Source: CASQEL01 sp036655975 | GTDB taxonomy: Bacteria > Desulfobacterota > Desulfovibrionia > Desulfovibrionales > Desulfovibrionaceae | NCBI GenBank assembly: GCA_036655975.1 | Contig: JAVVPD010000022.1 | Span: forward strand, 1-28,858 | Direction of reading: 5' to 3' | Length of the DNA stretch: 28,858 nucleotides | Part shown: positions 9,101 to 15,641 of the stretch, one piece after another | How the letters are laid out: the number at the start of each line of letters is the position of its first letter | Position numbering within the stretch: the stretch's first letter is position 1 | The notes under the pieces: generated by a model | Seen by the model: the letters and a program-made list of their open reading frames with translations, nothing else | Database searches by the model: none | What the model was told of the DNA's origin: nothing | Translations under genes and position numbers: made by a program

Positions 9101-9204
9101 AGGAATATATCCGCGCCATGACCCGTTTGTGTACTCCGGGGCGGCGTATTGATCCGCCTGCGTGTGTTATTCCGCACGCGCGTGTTCCTTTTACTACGGG
9201 GTAA
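6106..9204 (+). CDS. Large membrane protein with degenerate PHP-like domain (1032 aa)
   Basis: A protein of about 1032 residues that I cannot name. Residues 166-230 resemble the start of a PHP metallohydrolase domain: DDHVHDAN, then T-P starting a helix, then I-D-H, then RIGIEFR where PHP proteins have a G-x-E strand. Several metal ligands appear missing or shifted, so activity is uncertain. Residues about 670-870 hold roughly five to six hydrophobic helices, after a Cys/His-containing segment (CKLPGCRHVGC). The C-terminal 150 residues are soluble. ATG 6106 has AGGAA 5 bases upstream; an in-frame TTG at 6085 would add seven residues but has no spacing for a binding site. It is transcribed alone, facing away from the DeoR-family gene. 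A role in polymer or nucleotide hydrolysis at the membrane would be a guess. Confidence 0.75.
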   Translation: MRATRLYFDKQDRDMLQMINATLVLSLERNTQQGVGTTKERLFDANLHPHGIKDLVISQEFRVAYAVINLLTNLEAGQAADRILALQALYDEVLTSAQTLLRRNTARVLLQIMKDLVRAKGNEFEQLKLAHDFRKATSGTPRIVRKMLARYHLPEMPEDWSQLAFDDHVHDANTKGRKTPTHLIMDAWIKGIRFLTVVYYCAIDHAAAKEIIDAATIMGITVRIGIEFRTPFRGHYVSVIWIPRGFSDSEDFLDFLSDPKVVTLMNRGREGSRWMERQIFHALNYWNTHDRLLVEEQWDCHIPELSDEEFTAFVGTGSPSMVHLAECLHRHVLPALTERGAMLRQHLENAAGIESESLVAMRAELDALNAFGYENIIETWLNPSNNPVLAASHLTVTQDDRPEILSMEPGVLVSWLMNLHSGYRIALNLANLNAIDVLELLWDCQGGITHLEIFNIKDWHEGRLSNIASINELQRVLNEGRGPRIKQLVRHMIRDMRANPDEHARVEKFQVILRNVPILWESYKISPLKSRLGSDSASRTCRNYGMGLVFSATLPPRAQRFLAQDHAHDTKIPLQMRLEEHITYVRSETPRWGEWLSSFLCKLPGCRHVGCDFKHEWIAVSDSARFCKQGNLTNLGGLSVQRDNGLLDKPLKEQEAEKKHPGMNYLSTTTTNALKVLVGLVPSVYSFWYTQEWWFLAWFGTLIWFAITGVRNVLQMVLAGQGLRHSSLLRWKDHVHFSRLCDSLMYTGISVLLLEVVVRVLFLENTLDINVRDNPLLVFTVLNVVNGFYICAHNVYRGFPREAAIGNLFRSAIAIPVSSLCNMLLAQLLLLCGLADPLSILVPSAAIVSKFASDVVAAVIEGYADSQNNLRMRRWDYRSKLKRVFECYTRLELLYPEEDVLIKLARPQGLGKRLNAEAQQLEQALIINALDLMYFWFYQPRAQDAFATILRQMPQADRTVFARSQLVLVREKEISLLFVNDLVGRSFSRPLAFYLGRRQEYIRAMTRLCTPGRRIDPPACVIPHARVPFTTG

Positions 9205-9302
9205 AATGTGGCAAATAGGTGGTCAAAGCGGGCATTGTGTACGCTTGCTTGAAGGGAAGACAGCACTACGCCTTGTATAACTCGCAACCGAAAGAGGAAA
9301 TC

Positions 9303-10310
9303 ATGATGAAACGTCTTGTGGCCTTAGTTCTCGCGTGTGGCCTGTTGTGTGGCCTGAGCCTTGGCTCCGCCATAGCGGCTGAAAAAAAAGTCGTGATTAA
9401 AATTGCCGGTATGAAACCAGAAGGTGAGCCGGAAACCCTTGGGATGCGGAATTTTGGCAAGTATCTTACGGAGCTTTCGGGCGGTAAATACGAAGTGCAG
9501 GTCTTCCCCAACAGTCAATTAGGTAAGGAAGATGCCTATATAGCCAGCACGCGCAAAGGTATCATTCAAATGTGCGCGACCGGTACCCAGACTTCGGCCC
9601 TGCATCCTGCCATGGCCATGCTAGAAACCCCGATGCTGTATGATGATCTTGACCATGCCCGCCGCGCCATGGAAGGCAAAACCTTTGATCTGATCAATCA
9701 GGGTTTTGTGGAAAAATCCGGCCTGCGTACGCTCAACGCTTTTCCCTTGGGCTTCCGCCATTTTTACACCAAAAAACCTGTGAATAGTATTGATGATATT
9801 AAGGGGCTTCGGATGCGTGTGCCCAACATTCCTTTGTATACCAATTTTGCTAAGGAATGCGGTATCAGTGGGCAGCCCATGCCTTTTGCGGAAGTTCCCA
9901 GCGCTCTTGACCAAAACGTCATTGACGGCGGCGACAGCCCCTTAGCTGATATTGTGGCCTTGAAGATGTACGAAATTACCCCCCAAATCACGCTCACGGG
10001 GCATATTTTGGTTATCCACTCCCTGTATATTAACGAAAAGTTCTATCAATCGTTGCCCGAACAGGACAAGAAATGGATCGACGAAGCTGCCAAGCGTTCT
10101 GCTGACGATGTGTGGCAATTGGTTGCCGCCAGTGACAAAAAAGCCTTGCAAACTATTATTGATGGCAAGGGCGTTATTTCTACCCCCAACAAAGAATTCC
10201 ACGAGTATATGGTGGAAGCGGGCAAGCGCAGTTGGAAGTTGTTCTACGACACCGTTCCCAACGCCAAGGAAATTCTGGAAAGCGCTGCTTCTTACAAAGA
10301 TAAGAAGTAA
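9303..10310 (+). CDS. dctP: TRAP transporter solute-binding protein DctP
   Basis: A 335-residue periplasmic binding protein of the DctP family. It has a Sec signal peptide (MMKRL, hydrophobic core, cleavage near AIA-A at residues 24-26). The mature protein shows VFPNSQLGKE, the G-L-R-M-R-V-P motif with R172, which by family precedent salt-bridges the substrate carboxylate, and the ALDQNVIDGGD segment before the second lobe. The ligand is an organic acid or related anion; C4-dicarboxylate versus sulfonate cannot be decided here. The start ATG 9303 follows GAGGAAATC. dctQ and dctM follow, and a 12-bp hairpin at 10323-10350 separates dctP from them, as expected when binding protein is made in excess. 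Confidence 0.93.
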   Translation: MMKRLVALVLACGLLCGLSLGSAIAAEKKVVIKIAGMKPEGEPETLGMRNFGKYLTELSGGKYEVQVFPNSQLGKEDAYIASTRKGIIQMCATGTQTSALHPAMAMLETPMLYDDLDHARRAMEGKTFDLINQGFVEKSGLRTLNAFPLGFRHFYTKKPVNSIDDIKGLRMRVPNIPLYTNFAKECGISGQPMPFAEVPSALDQNVIDGGDSPLADIVALKMYEITPQITLTGHILVIHSLYINEKFYQSLPEQDKKWIDEAAKRSADDVWQLVAASDKKALQTIIDGKGVISTPNKEFHEYMVEAGKRSWKLFYDTVPNAKEILESAASYKDKK

Positions 10311-10322
10311 ATACGTTTCTGG

Positions 10323-10354
10323 ATGGGCTTTCGCTGTAGCGGAAGCCCATTTTT
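10323..10354 (+). terminator. Hairpin after dctP (attenuating terminator or mRNA stabiliser)
   Basis: ATGGGCTTTCGC (10323-10334) pairs with GCGGAAGCCCAT (10339-10350) with one G-T wobble and a TGTA loop, followed by four T residues. It is 13 bases after the dctP stop and 66 before dctQ, well placed to lower transporter expression relative to the binding protein. Confidence 0.75.
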
Positions 10355-10419
10355 GTATCCATGCGCGTTATGTATACGGTGCATGGCTGAATGAAAGCTG
10401 CAACTGTTAGAGGGCTATC

Positions 10420-10974
10420 ATGTCTACTAAAACCGATTCCGCTACTCCTGTTTCGCCTCGTGAAGAAGTCAAAGAAAGTAAAGGTGAATTGTTTTTTCAG
10501 ATTTTTTGCGCTGTTATTTTTTTGGGCATGATTGGTCTTGTGTTCACCAATGCTTTTTTGCGTTATGTCTTCCGCTCCAGCTTCGCCCCCAGTGAAGAAT
10601 GGGCCCGTTTTTTGTTTATCTACATTACCTTTATTGGGGCTATTGAAGCTTTTTATCGGCATAAGCATATTGCTGTAGATATGTTTGTAAACATGCTTAC
10701 TGGTACCTCGCGCAAGGTTGTGGATGTGTTTGCTTCACTGAGTGTCCTTGGTGCATTACTCTTGCTGTTTGTTGGCGGGGTACACCTTGTATTGCAAACC
10801 TATGATACGTATTCTGTGGCAACAAACATCAATATGGCCCTGATTAACGGAACCCTTCCTGTTATGGCACTTTCCGTATTTATTATTCATCTGCGTGAAT
10901 TTGTGGTGCTTCTCCGTACTCCCGCCAGTGCTGTACCCCCTGCTGACAATCCACCCGCGCCCACGGCACTGTAG
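10420..10974 (+). CDS. dctQ: TRAP transporter small membrane subunit DctQ
   Basis: A 184-residue integral membrane protein with four hydrophobic helices (about residues 27-50, 60-80, 103-125 and 140-162). The DctQ family signature is seen as N-A-F-L-R-Y-V-F followed by S-E-E-W-A-R-F-L-F. DctQ pairs with DctM to form the sodium-driven permease. The C-terminal tail is proline- and alanine-rich and probably cytoplasmic. AGAGGG precedes the ATG, and dctM starts 9 bases after the stop, so the two are co-translated. Confidence 0.92.
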   Translation: MSTKTDSATPVSPREEVKESKGELFFQIFCAVIFLGMIGLVFTNAFLRYVFRSSFAPSEEWARFLFIYITFIGAIEAFYRHKHIAVDMFVNMLTGTSRKVVDVFASLSVLGALLLLFVGGVHLVLQTYDTYSVATNINMALINGTLPVMALSVFIIHLREFVVLLRTPASAVPPADNPPAPTAL

Positions 10975-10983
10975 GGGGAACAC

Positions 10984-12259
10984 ATGGAACTTCTCGTCTT
11001 TCTTTTTTCTCTCTTCGGTTTTTTGGCTATGGGTATCCCCATTTGCATTGTGCTTGTGCTGTGTTCCATCGCGCTGATGCTTTTTTCAGGCATGTGGGAT
11101 ACCATGATTATTCCGCAGGCTATGATGGACGGGGCGAATAACTATCCCTTGATGGCTATTCCCTTTTTCGTGTTCGCTGGGGAAATCATGTCCGAAGGCG
11201 GCCTGTCAAAGCGTGTTGTGCAATTGGCACAGTTGATGATTGGGCGGGTGCGCGGGGGCCTTGGTTACGCCGCCATTGTGTCTAGCGTTATTTTTGCCGG
11301 TCTCATGGGCAGTTCTGTGGGGGAAGCCGCCGCTTTGGGGGGCTTGCTCTTGCCCATGATGGCGCAAGTGGGCTATAAGCCCGGTCGCGCGGGCGGTGTT
11401 ATTGCCGCTGGGGCTATTCTTGGGCCTATCATTCCCCCCAGCACCAATTTTATTATTTTGGGCGCTACTGTGGGCCTGTCCATTACTAAATTGTTTATGA
11501 TTGGCCTTGTACCCGGTTTGCTTATTGGTTTGGCCTTGCTGGTGGTTTGGTTTTTTGTGGTGCGTTATGACGGCTATAATGAAACCATAACCTTTACAAG
11601 GGAAGAAGCCCGTAAAATTCTCATCGACGCTACTCCGGCCTTTATGATGCCCGTGCTGCTGCTCGGTGGTATCCGTTTTGTTATCNNNNNNNNNNGAAGG
11701 CGGTGCTTTTGCCGCAATTTACGCCATTGCCGTGTGTATGCTGTATTATAGGGAACTGAGCTTGCGGGAACTTCTCCGCGTCAGTGCGCGGGCCGCTCGC
11801 ACCACCGCTGTGGTCATGTTTATTGTTGCGACAGCTACTGCTGTGGGCTGGTTCATCACCTCGGCGCAAATTCCCATGCAGGTGGCTGCGCTGTTCTCAC
11901 CGCTGATTGATCGGCCTATCTTATTGCTGTTGGCTATTAACGTGTTTTTGTTCCTTGCAGGCATGGTTATGGACTTGACGCCTAATATCCTGATCTTTGC
12001 CCCTGTGTTCTACCCCTTGATCATGCAAGCCGGGATTGATCCCTATTATTTTGGTCTGCTTTTTGTGCTCAATCTCGGTATTGGCGTTATTACCCCGCCT
12101 GTGGGGACGGTGCTCTATGTGGTGTGTGGCATTGGCAATATGTCCATCAGCACCCTCGTGCGGGGGCTTATGCCTTTCATTCTGGTGGAAATCATCCTGC
12201 TCTTTGTGCTGCTGTTCTTCCCCTCTTTGTCGCTTATTCCCTTGAAATATTTGATGTAA
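10984..12259 (+). CDS. dctM: TRAP transporter large permease subunit DctM (one assembly gap)
   Basis: The 12-helix permease of the TRAP system. The first part has GDG/NNYPLMAIPFF, the GSSVGEAAALG and GPIIPPSTNFIILG segments typical of DctM. The second part has MDLTPNILIF and GVITPPVGT. The ten N at 11686-11695 fall at the conserved G-x-F-T-P-T-E loop, of which only a flanking G-I-R-F and E-G-G-A-F-A-A remain. The frame changes there, so I judge the true gene intact with about 15-20 bases missing from the assembly. GGGGG precedes the ATG at 10984. It completes the dctPQM operon. Confidence 0.92.
11686..11695. other. Run of 10 N (assembly gap)
   Basis: Ten undetermined bases inside dctM at a normally conserved F-T-P-T-E loop. 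The frame differs on the two sides. Confidence 0.95.
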
Positions 12260-12269
12260 GAACAATCTC

Positions 12270-12306
12270 GCGTCCAAGGCCCCCGAGTTGGTGGGGTCTT
12301 GGGCGC
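12270..12306 (+). terminator. GC-rich hairpin after dctM
   Basis: GCGTCCAAGGCCCC (12270-12283) pairs with GGGGTCTTGGGCGC (12293-12306), with two wobble pairs and a 9-nt loop. No T tract follows, so it may be an mRNA-stabilising or pausing structure rather than a terminator, letting some transcripts continue into the gene at 12332. Confidence 0.5.
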
Positions 12307-12331
12307 GCAACACCCTGTTTTGTGAGGAATA

Positions 12332-12622
12332 ATGGACGCTTTTTGGGCTAATAAAATGTTAGCAGGGGCCTGCCTGCTGCTGGTGTTCATCACGGTAGGC
12401 GGATTTTTTTTATTGCACCGCGTGTTTCACCCCATAGTGAAGGCTGGGGCACAGGGCGGAGCCCCAGTGGTGTTGCGCCGTACCTTGCAGTGCCGTTTTG
12501 GGGCCGTATGCTGCTTTTTGGGGGCGGCAATTTTTCTTTTACTTGATGAGAACGTGACCGTGAGCCTTGTGTTTGTCGCCATGGGATGTTGCTGTTTGTA
12601 CGGAGCACGCCGCCTGCGCTGA
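12332..12622 (+). CDS. Small membrane protein of unknown function (96 aa)
   Basis: A 96-residue protein with two clear hydrophobic helices (about residues 8-30 and 57-90 with a short break) joined by a basic loop. The second half is cysteine-rich (CCFLG, GCCCLYG). A GAGGAATA ribosome binding site lies just before the ATG. It sits 72 bases after dctM and before a strong terminator, so it is probably the last gene of the TRAP operon. I do not recognise it; an accessory role for the transporter is only suggested by position. Confidence 0.65.
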   Translation: MDAFWANKMLAGACLLLVFITVGGFFLLHRVFHPIVKAGAQGGAPVVLRRTLQCRFGAVCCFLGAAIFLLLDENVTVSLVFVAMGCCCLYGARRLR

Positions 12623-12681
12623 TCCCCCCGCTTGCCAGAAAATTTCGACAAGGCCTGCATAAGGCCTGTGTTTGCTATGCG

Positions 12682-12712
12682 AAGTCAGATTACTTGTAGT
12701 CTGACTTTTTTT
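12682..12712 (+). terminator. Intrinsic terminator ending the TRAP operon
   Basis: AAGTCAGA (12682-12689) pairs with TCTGACTT (12700-12707), with additional TTAC/GTAG contacts in the loop, and runs into seven T residues. Confidence 0.88.
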
Positions 12713-12717
12713 GATGC

Positions 12718-12763
12718 TGTCCAATTGTCCAATGCTGTTCAAAAATGGACTATTTTGTCTAAT
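12718..12763 (+). repeat. TGTCCAAT-like direct repeats upstream of the exporter gene
   Basis: TGTCCAAT occurs at 12718-12725 and again at 12726-12733, a variant TGTTCAAA at 12736-12743, and TGTCTAAT at 12756-12763. The same octamer recurs at 15539-15546 upstream of the sigma-54 promoter of the dehydrogenase operon. The cluster is about 90-150 bases upstream of a candidate sigma-54 promoter (12854-12869), a usual distance for activator sites. Binding protein unknown. Confidence 0.4.
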
Positions 12764-12853
12764 AGTAAACATATATGTGCATAGCACCGGAATCTGGGAT
12801 TTTGTGTTTAGCAAATAGCCTGTAAACATTGCATGTTACAAGTTTCACCTGCG

Positions 12854-12869
12854 AGGAATGAAGATTGCA
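12854..12869 (+). promoter_or_regulatory. Candidate sigma-54 promoter before the TauE/SafE gene
   Basis: AGGAAT-GAAGA-TTGCA keeps the diagnostic GG (12855-12856) and GC (12867-12868) dinucleotides at the 12-base distance of sigma-54 -24/-12 elements, with a perfect TTGCA but a weak -24 box. A start site near 12880 would leave a leader of about 78 bases. Confidence 0.35.
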
Positions 12870-12957
12870 GAGCTATATACAACGCAATACGAAAATATTC
12901 ATTAATATTCATTATTGCTTGTGAATGACTTGTATCTACAAACAGTTCGGGTGAATT

Positions 12958-13716
12958 GTGAACACATTCGAGATAATTACTCTTGTACTTGCAGGTTTCC
13001 TTTCTGGGGTGATCAAAAACGGTGTGGGGATTGGTTCGGGCATTTTTCTTTTACCGACACTCTCCGTAGCCTTTCCCGCCAAGGTCGCTTTAGGCCTTGG
13101 TGCGCCTCTTATGCTAGCATCAGATATTTTTGGCTTGTTCTATTATTGGAAAGAGTGGGCTTCCGTACGAGAAATTCGCCGTATTCTCTTATCGGCTATT
13201 CCCGGCTTGCTTTTAGGAACGGTTATGCTTTCCGTTATTCCGGCACGATTGTTTGCCCTTGGTGTGGGTTTATTTGGTATGACCTACGCACTCTGCATGT
13301 TGTGGCCGCTCTTTCCCCCACTTGCTTGGCTTAAAAAAATTCCCGCATATTTCAAAAAGCATCAATCCGATAAAGAAATATATTTTTATGGCGCACTGGG
13401 TGGCTTTGCCTCTGTTATTGCCCATGCTGGTGGATTAGTATGGTCGTTATACTTTTTGTCACGCATACCGGATAAAAGAATATTTGTTGGAACAATAGTC
13501 ATACTTTTCTTTATAACAAATATTTATAAGACCTGTGCCTATGTCTATATAGGCACACTCTCTATAGATTCATTAATTGCCATATTGCCTGCTATTCCCG
13601 CCGTGCTTATGGGCAGCTATTTAGGAAATATTGCGAACAAAAAAATGAATAATGTTTTATTTAAGCGCGTTGTTTTTTGCATGATATTTCTTACGTCGCT
13701 TAAAATGTGTGTATAA
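12958..13716 (+). CDS. TauE/SafE-family (DUF81) sulfite/anion exporter
   Basis: A 252-residue membrane protein with about eight helices in two repeats. It begins with the family pattern L-A-G-F-x-S-G near the N-terminus and has matching helix-loop features in the second half (GALGGFASVIAHAGG). Members export sulfite, sulfoacetate or related organic and sulfur anions. The start is a GTG at 12958: an in-frame TGA at 12952 excludes any longer start, and no ATG lies near the N-terminus. The ribosome binding site is weak. Context supports sulfite export, because suyAB-like genes in the operon downstream would release sulfite, and some characterised suyAB loci include a TauE-like gene. The specific substrate remains inference. 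Confidence 0.8.
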   Translation: MNTFEIITLVLAGFLSGVIKNGVGIGSGIFLLPTLSVAFPAKVALGLGAPLMLASDIFGLFYYWKEWASVREIRRILLSAIPGLLLGTVMLSVIPARLFALGVGLFGMTYALCMLWPLFPPLAWLKKIPAYFKKHQSDKEIYFYGALGGFASVIAHAGGLVWSLYFLSRIPDKRIFVGTIVILFFITNIYKTCAYVYIGTLSIDSLIAILPAIPAVLMGSYLGNIANKKMNNVLFKRVVFCMIFLTSLKMCV

Positions 13717-13867
13717 ATTTATTTATTATATAGTATAGTTGTAAGTTTTTTACGGGTTTTTTTTCACACGGCAGTGCCAGTGTCCAGAAGGTGTTACAAG
13801 GGGTAATTTTTTTTCAAAGAACTCTGCAAAAAGGAGTCCACAGTGGAAAAGATTGTTTGTGCTCACG

Positions 13868-13879
13868 GTACACGTGTAC
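13868..13879. promoter_or_regulatory. 12-bp perfect palindrome before the SDF symporter gene
   Basis: GTACACGTGTAC is self-complementary and lies 16 bases upstream of the ATG at 13896. It could be a regulator half-site pair, but a single short palindrome is weak evidence. Confidence 0.3.
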
Positions 13880-13895
13880 AAGGCGGGTGGATCGT

Positions 13896-15119
13896 ATGAG
13901 CTACTCTAAAATTCCATTACCGATTCTCGTAACAGGCTATTTGATACTCGGTCTAGTCTTAGGCTTTTTCTTCCCCAAAAATGAAGTCATCGCGGCTTTA
14001 CATGTCAGTGGTACATGGTTTCCTAAAACTGTTGTCACCTTTGCCGCTTTGCTCATTTTTAACTTGCTGGCTGGAGCCATGTGCAAGCTTATGATGTTCC
14101 ATAAGGAACAGGCGGGCAAGTTATTCGGGTTAATTTTCTGTGTGTATTTAACCATGGGCGGCATTTCCTTGGTGTATGTGTCGGGTTGGATTTATGTTTT
14201 ATCTGATATTCCTTTCTTCCTCCCTGGGGTTGAAGTGCCCGGCCCTGCCCAGTGGCTCGCGGAAATCGGTCATACCTTTGCGAATGTGCTAACGCAGCAA
14301 CCGCTTATGCAGGCTTTGGTGGGGGCCATGTTCTTGGGCTGGGCCGTGACCAAATTTGAAATATTACATCCTATCGCCCACGGTTTTATCACTATTGGTG
14401 ATAGAATTTTGTGGTTCTTCAAAAAGCTTTTGTGGTACTACCCGATTATGATTGGCTGTTTGGCCATCGGTATTCCCATGAAATTTGGTGGGAAAGGTAT
14501 GCTCTTATACGGGCAAGGCGTTTTGTGGGTGATGATTGTCACCTTAACGTGGGTTGCGTGCATGATGCTGCTCTGCCGCTATGCTACGAAACGCACGTGG
14601 AAGCAGATTCTTTCCTATTACGGCGCAGTATGGCCTACGGGTTTTGGTACGGGCGGTTCGTATGACACCTTGGCGGTAAATATTATTTCCGCAGAACATG
14701 ATTTGGGCTTAGATGACAATATCGCTGAAGTTTCCATTGTTTTTGGTACAGTTCTGAATAAAAACTGTAGTACTATGTCCGTACTTATTGTGACAATTAT
14801 TGTTTCGAAACTTCTTGAAATTCCGATTTCACTTTCAGAAATTCTCATGCTGATTCCGCCGGTGATGATTTTGGGCTTGGAATCTCCGGGAATACCAGGG
14901 GGCGCGGGATACTTTATGTCGCCCATCATTGCGGTATTGCTCGGTGCGCCCGATCCGGCAGTCTATGTCACCACCTTTGTGGCAGTCTTTAGCGGGCTTG
15001 TTCCCATGTTTTCCACAGCAGGTAATACGACAGATGACGGCGTGGTGGGGGCTTTGCTCCAAGACAGATTTGGGCATTGGATGAATGCCCATAAACAGCC
15101 GAAGGAGGTGGCATCATGA
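13896..15119 (+). CDS. Sodium:dicarboxylate symporter family (SDF/DAACS) transporter
   Basis: A 407-residue multi-helix secondary transporter related to GltP/DctA. The hallmark second half is visible: FGTGGSYDTLAVN where relatives have the serine-rich hairpin, then FGTVLNKNCSTMSV for the N-M-D-G-T region, the GIPGGAGYFMSPI hairpin, and a final helix with FSTAGNTTDDG. Sequence at these motifs departs from classic glutamate/aspartate or C4-dicarboxylate carriers (for example N-K-N-C for N-M-D-G), so the substrate could differ. The start is taken as ATG 13896, which places the first helix right after it; upstream in-frame starts add an unlikely basic, cysteine-rich tail. The ribosome binding site is weak. 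The next gene overlaps by four bases. It is likely the uptake system for the substrate of the operon downstream. Confidence 0.8.
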   Translation: MSYSKIPLPILVTGYLILGLVLGFFFPKNEVIAALHVSGTWFPKTVVTFAALLIFNLLAGAMCKLMMFHKEQAGKLFGLIFCVYLTMGGISLVYVSGWIYVLSDIPFFLPGVEVPGPAQWLAEIGHTFANVLTQQPLMQALVGAMFLGWAVTKFEILHPIAHGFITIGDRILWFFKKLLWYYPIMIGCLAIGIPMKFGGKGMLLYGQGVLWVMIVTLTWVACMMLLCRYATKRTWKQILSYYGAVWPTGFGTGGSYDTLAVNIISAEHDLGLDDNIAEVSIVFGTVLNKNCSTMSVLIVTIIVSKLLEIPISLSEILMLIPPVMILGLESPGIPGGAGYFMSPIIAVLLGAPDPAVYVTTFVAVFSGLVPMFSTAGNTTDDGVVGALLQDRFGHWMNAHKQPKEVAS

Positions 15120-15319
15120 GAAAGATAATTGGATATTTCTTTGTGGCTATTGGTTCGTGGATGCTGTTGTCTCCCCAGTCGCTAACAGGCATCAAATATC
15201 TTAAATGGATGCATGAATATGCTTTCCCCGGTGAAGTCATGGTGGGCATGCTGGTCTTTTGTATTGCCTTCTATTTTTTGGACTTCAAGGCGAATGTTCC
15301 TTCTAAGCCTGAGCATTAA
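15116..15319 (+). CDS. Small two-helix membrane protein (67 aa)
   Basis: A 67-residue protein with hydrophobic helices at about residues 5-20 and 40-57. The ATG at 15116 overlaps the stop of the SDF transporter gene in an ATGA junction, with AAGGAGG just upstream, so translation is coupled. I do not recognise a family. The tight coupling suggests an accessory or stabilising subunit of the transporter. Confidence 0.7.
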   Translation: MRKIIGYFFVAIGSWMLLSPQSLTGIKYLKWMHEYAFPGEVMVGMLVFCIAFYFLDFKANVPSKPEH

Positions 15320-15333
15320 TCTCTAGGTACTTG

Positions 15334-15367
15334 AGGGCTGACTGTACAAAAGTGTACAGTCAGCCCT
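15334..15367. terminator. 15-bp perfect inverted repeat (hairpin)
   Basis: AGGGCTGACTGTACA (15334-15348) and TGTACAGTCAGCCCT (15353-15367) form a perfect 15-bp stem with an AAAG loop, 15 bases after the stop of the 67-residue gene. No T tract follows, so it may act as a 3' mRNA end, a processed hairpin or a protein site. Confidence 0.6.
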
Positions 15368-15413
15368 AAGTAGTGCCGCAGTCTGAAATACTTTCTTAAA
15401 TATTCTTTTTGGT

Positions 15414-15456
15414 TATCAGTACCAAAGTGTTTTGTTGGTACTGATACGGCGTTTTT
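15414..15456 (+). terminator. Second hairpin with T tract
   Basis: TATCAGTACCAA (15414-15425) and TTGGTACTGATA (15435-15446) make a perfect 12-bp stem, followed by CGGCG and six T residues (15451-15456). The five-base offset of the T run makes it an imperfect intrinsic terminator. With the hairpin at 15334-15367 it isolates the downstream operon. Confidence 0.6.
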
Positions 15457-15457
15457 T

Positions 15458-15562
15458 CTGTCGGTAAAAATTTACGACAGCTCGCAGGCTTACTGTCGGA
15501 AGTGTCGAATAATGGGCATACAAATATTCGAACAAAAATGTCCAATAACGAACAATGCGACA
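15458..15562. promoter_or_regulatory. Probable upstream activator region (TGTCG/CGACA elements)
   Basis: CTGTCG (15458-15463) and CGACAG (15475-15480) are inverted copies around an AT-rich centre. Further TGTCG copies lie at 15494-15498 and 15503-15507, and CGACA at 15558-15562. TGTCCAAT is at 15539-15546. All lie roughly 65-170 bases upstream of the sigma-54 promoter at 15626-15641, where sigma-54 activators normally bind. The GAF-AAA+-Fis protein encoded at 23681-25324 is the obvious candidate. Confidence 0.45.
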
Positions 15563-15625
15563 ATGAAGGAATAAAGAATATTTTTAAACATGTTTAATTA
15601 AAAGGATATTTGGAAATATATATTT

Positions 15626-15641
15626 TGGCATACTGCTTGCT
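15626..15641 (+). promoter_or_regulatory. Sigma-54 promoter of the dehydrogenase/hydratase/lyase operon
   Basis: TGGCAT-ACTGC-TTGCT matches the sigma-54 consensus TGGCAC-N5-TTGCW at 10 of 11 specified bases, with GG at 15627-15628 and GC at 15639-15640 exactly 12 apart. The start site should be near 15652, about 55 bases before the favoured ATG at 15707. Confidence 0.8.

Noticed and set aside
9230..9245. Sigma-54-like element GGGCAT-TGTGT-ACGCT about 57 bases before dctP
   Set aside because: GG and GC are at the right spacing, but the -12 box is ACGC rather than TTGC, so chance is likely.
12915..13334. 139-codon plus-strand frame overlapping the TauE/SafE gene
   Set aside because: The alternative frame gives a hydrophobic membrane protein with family pattern over 252 residues; this frame has no such features.
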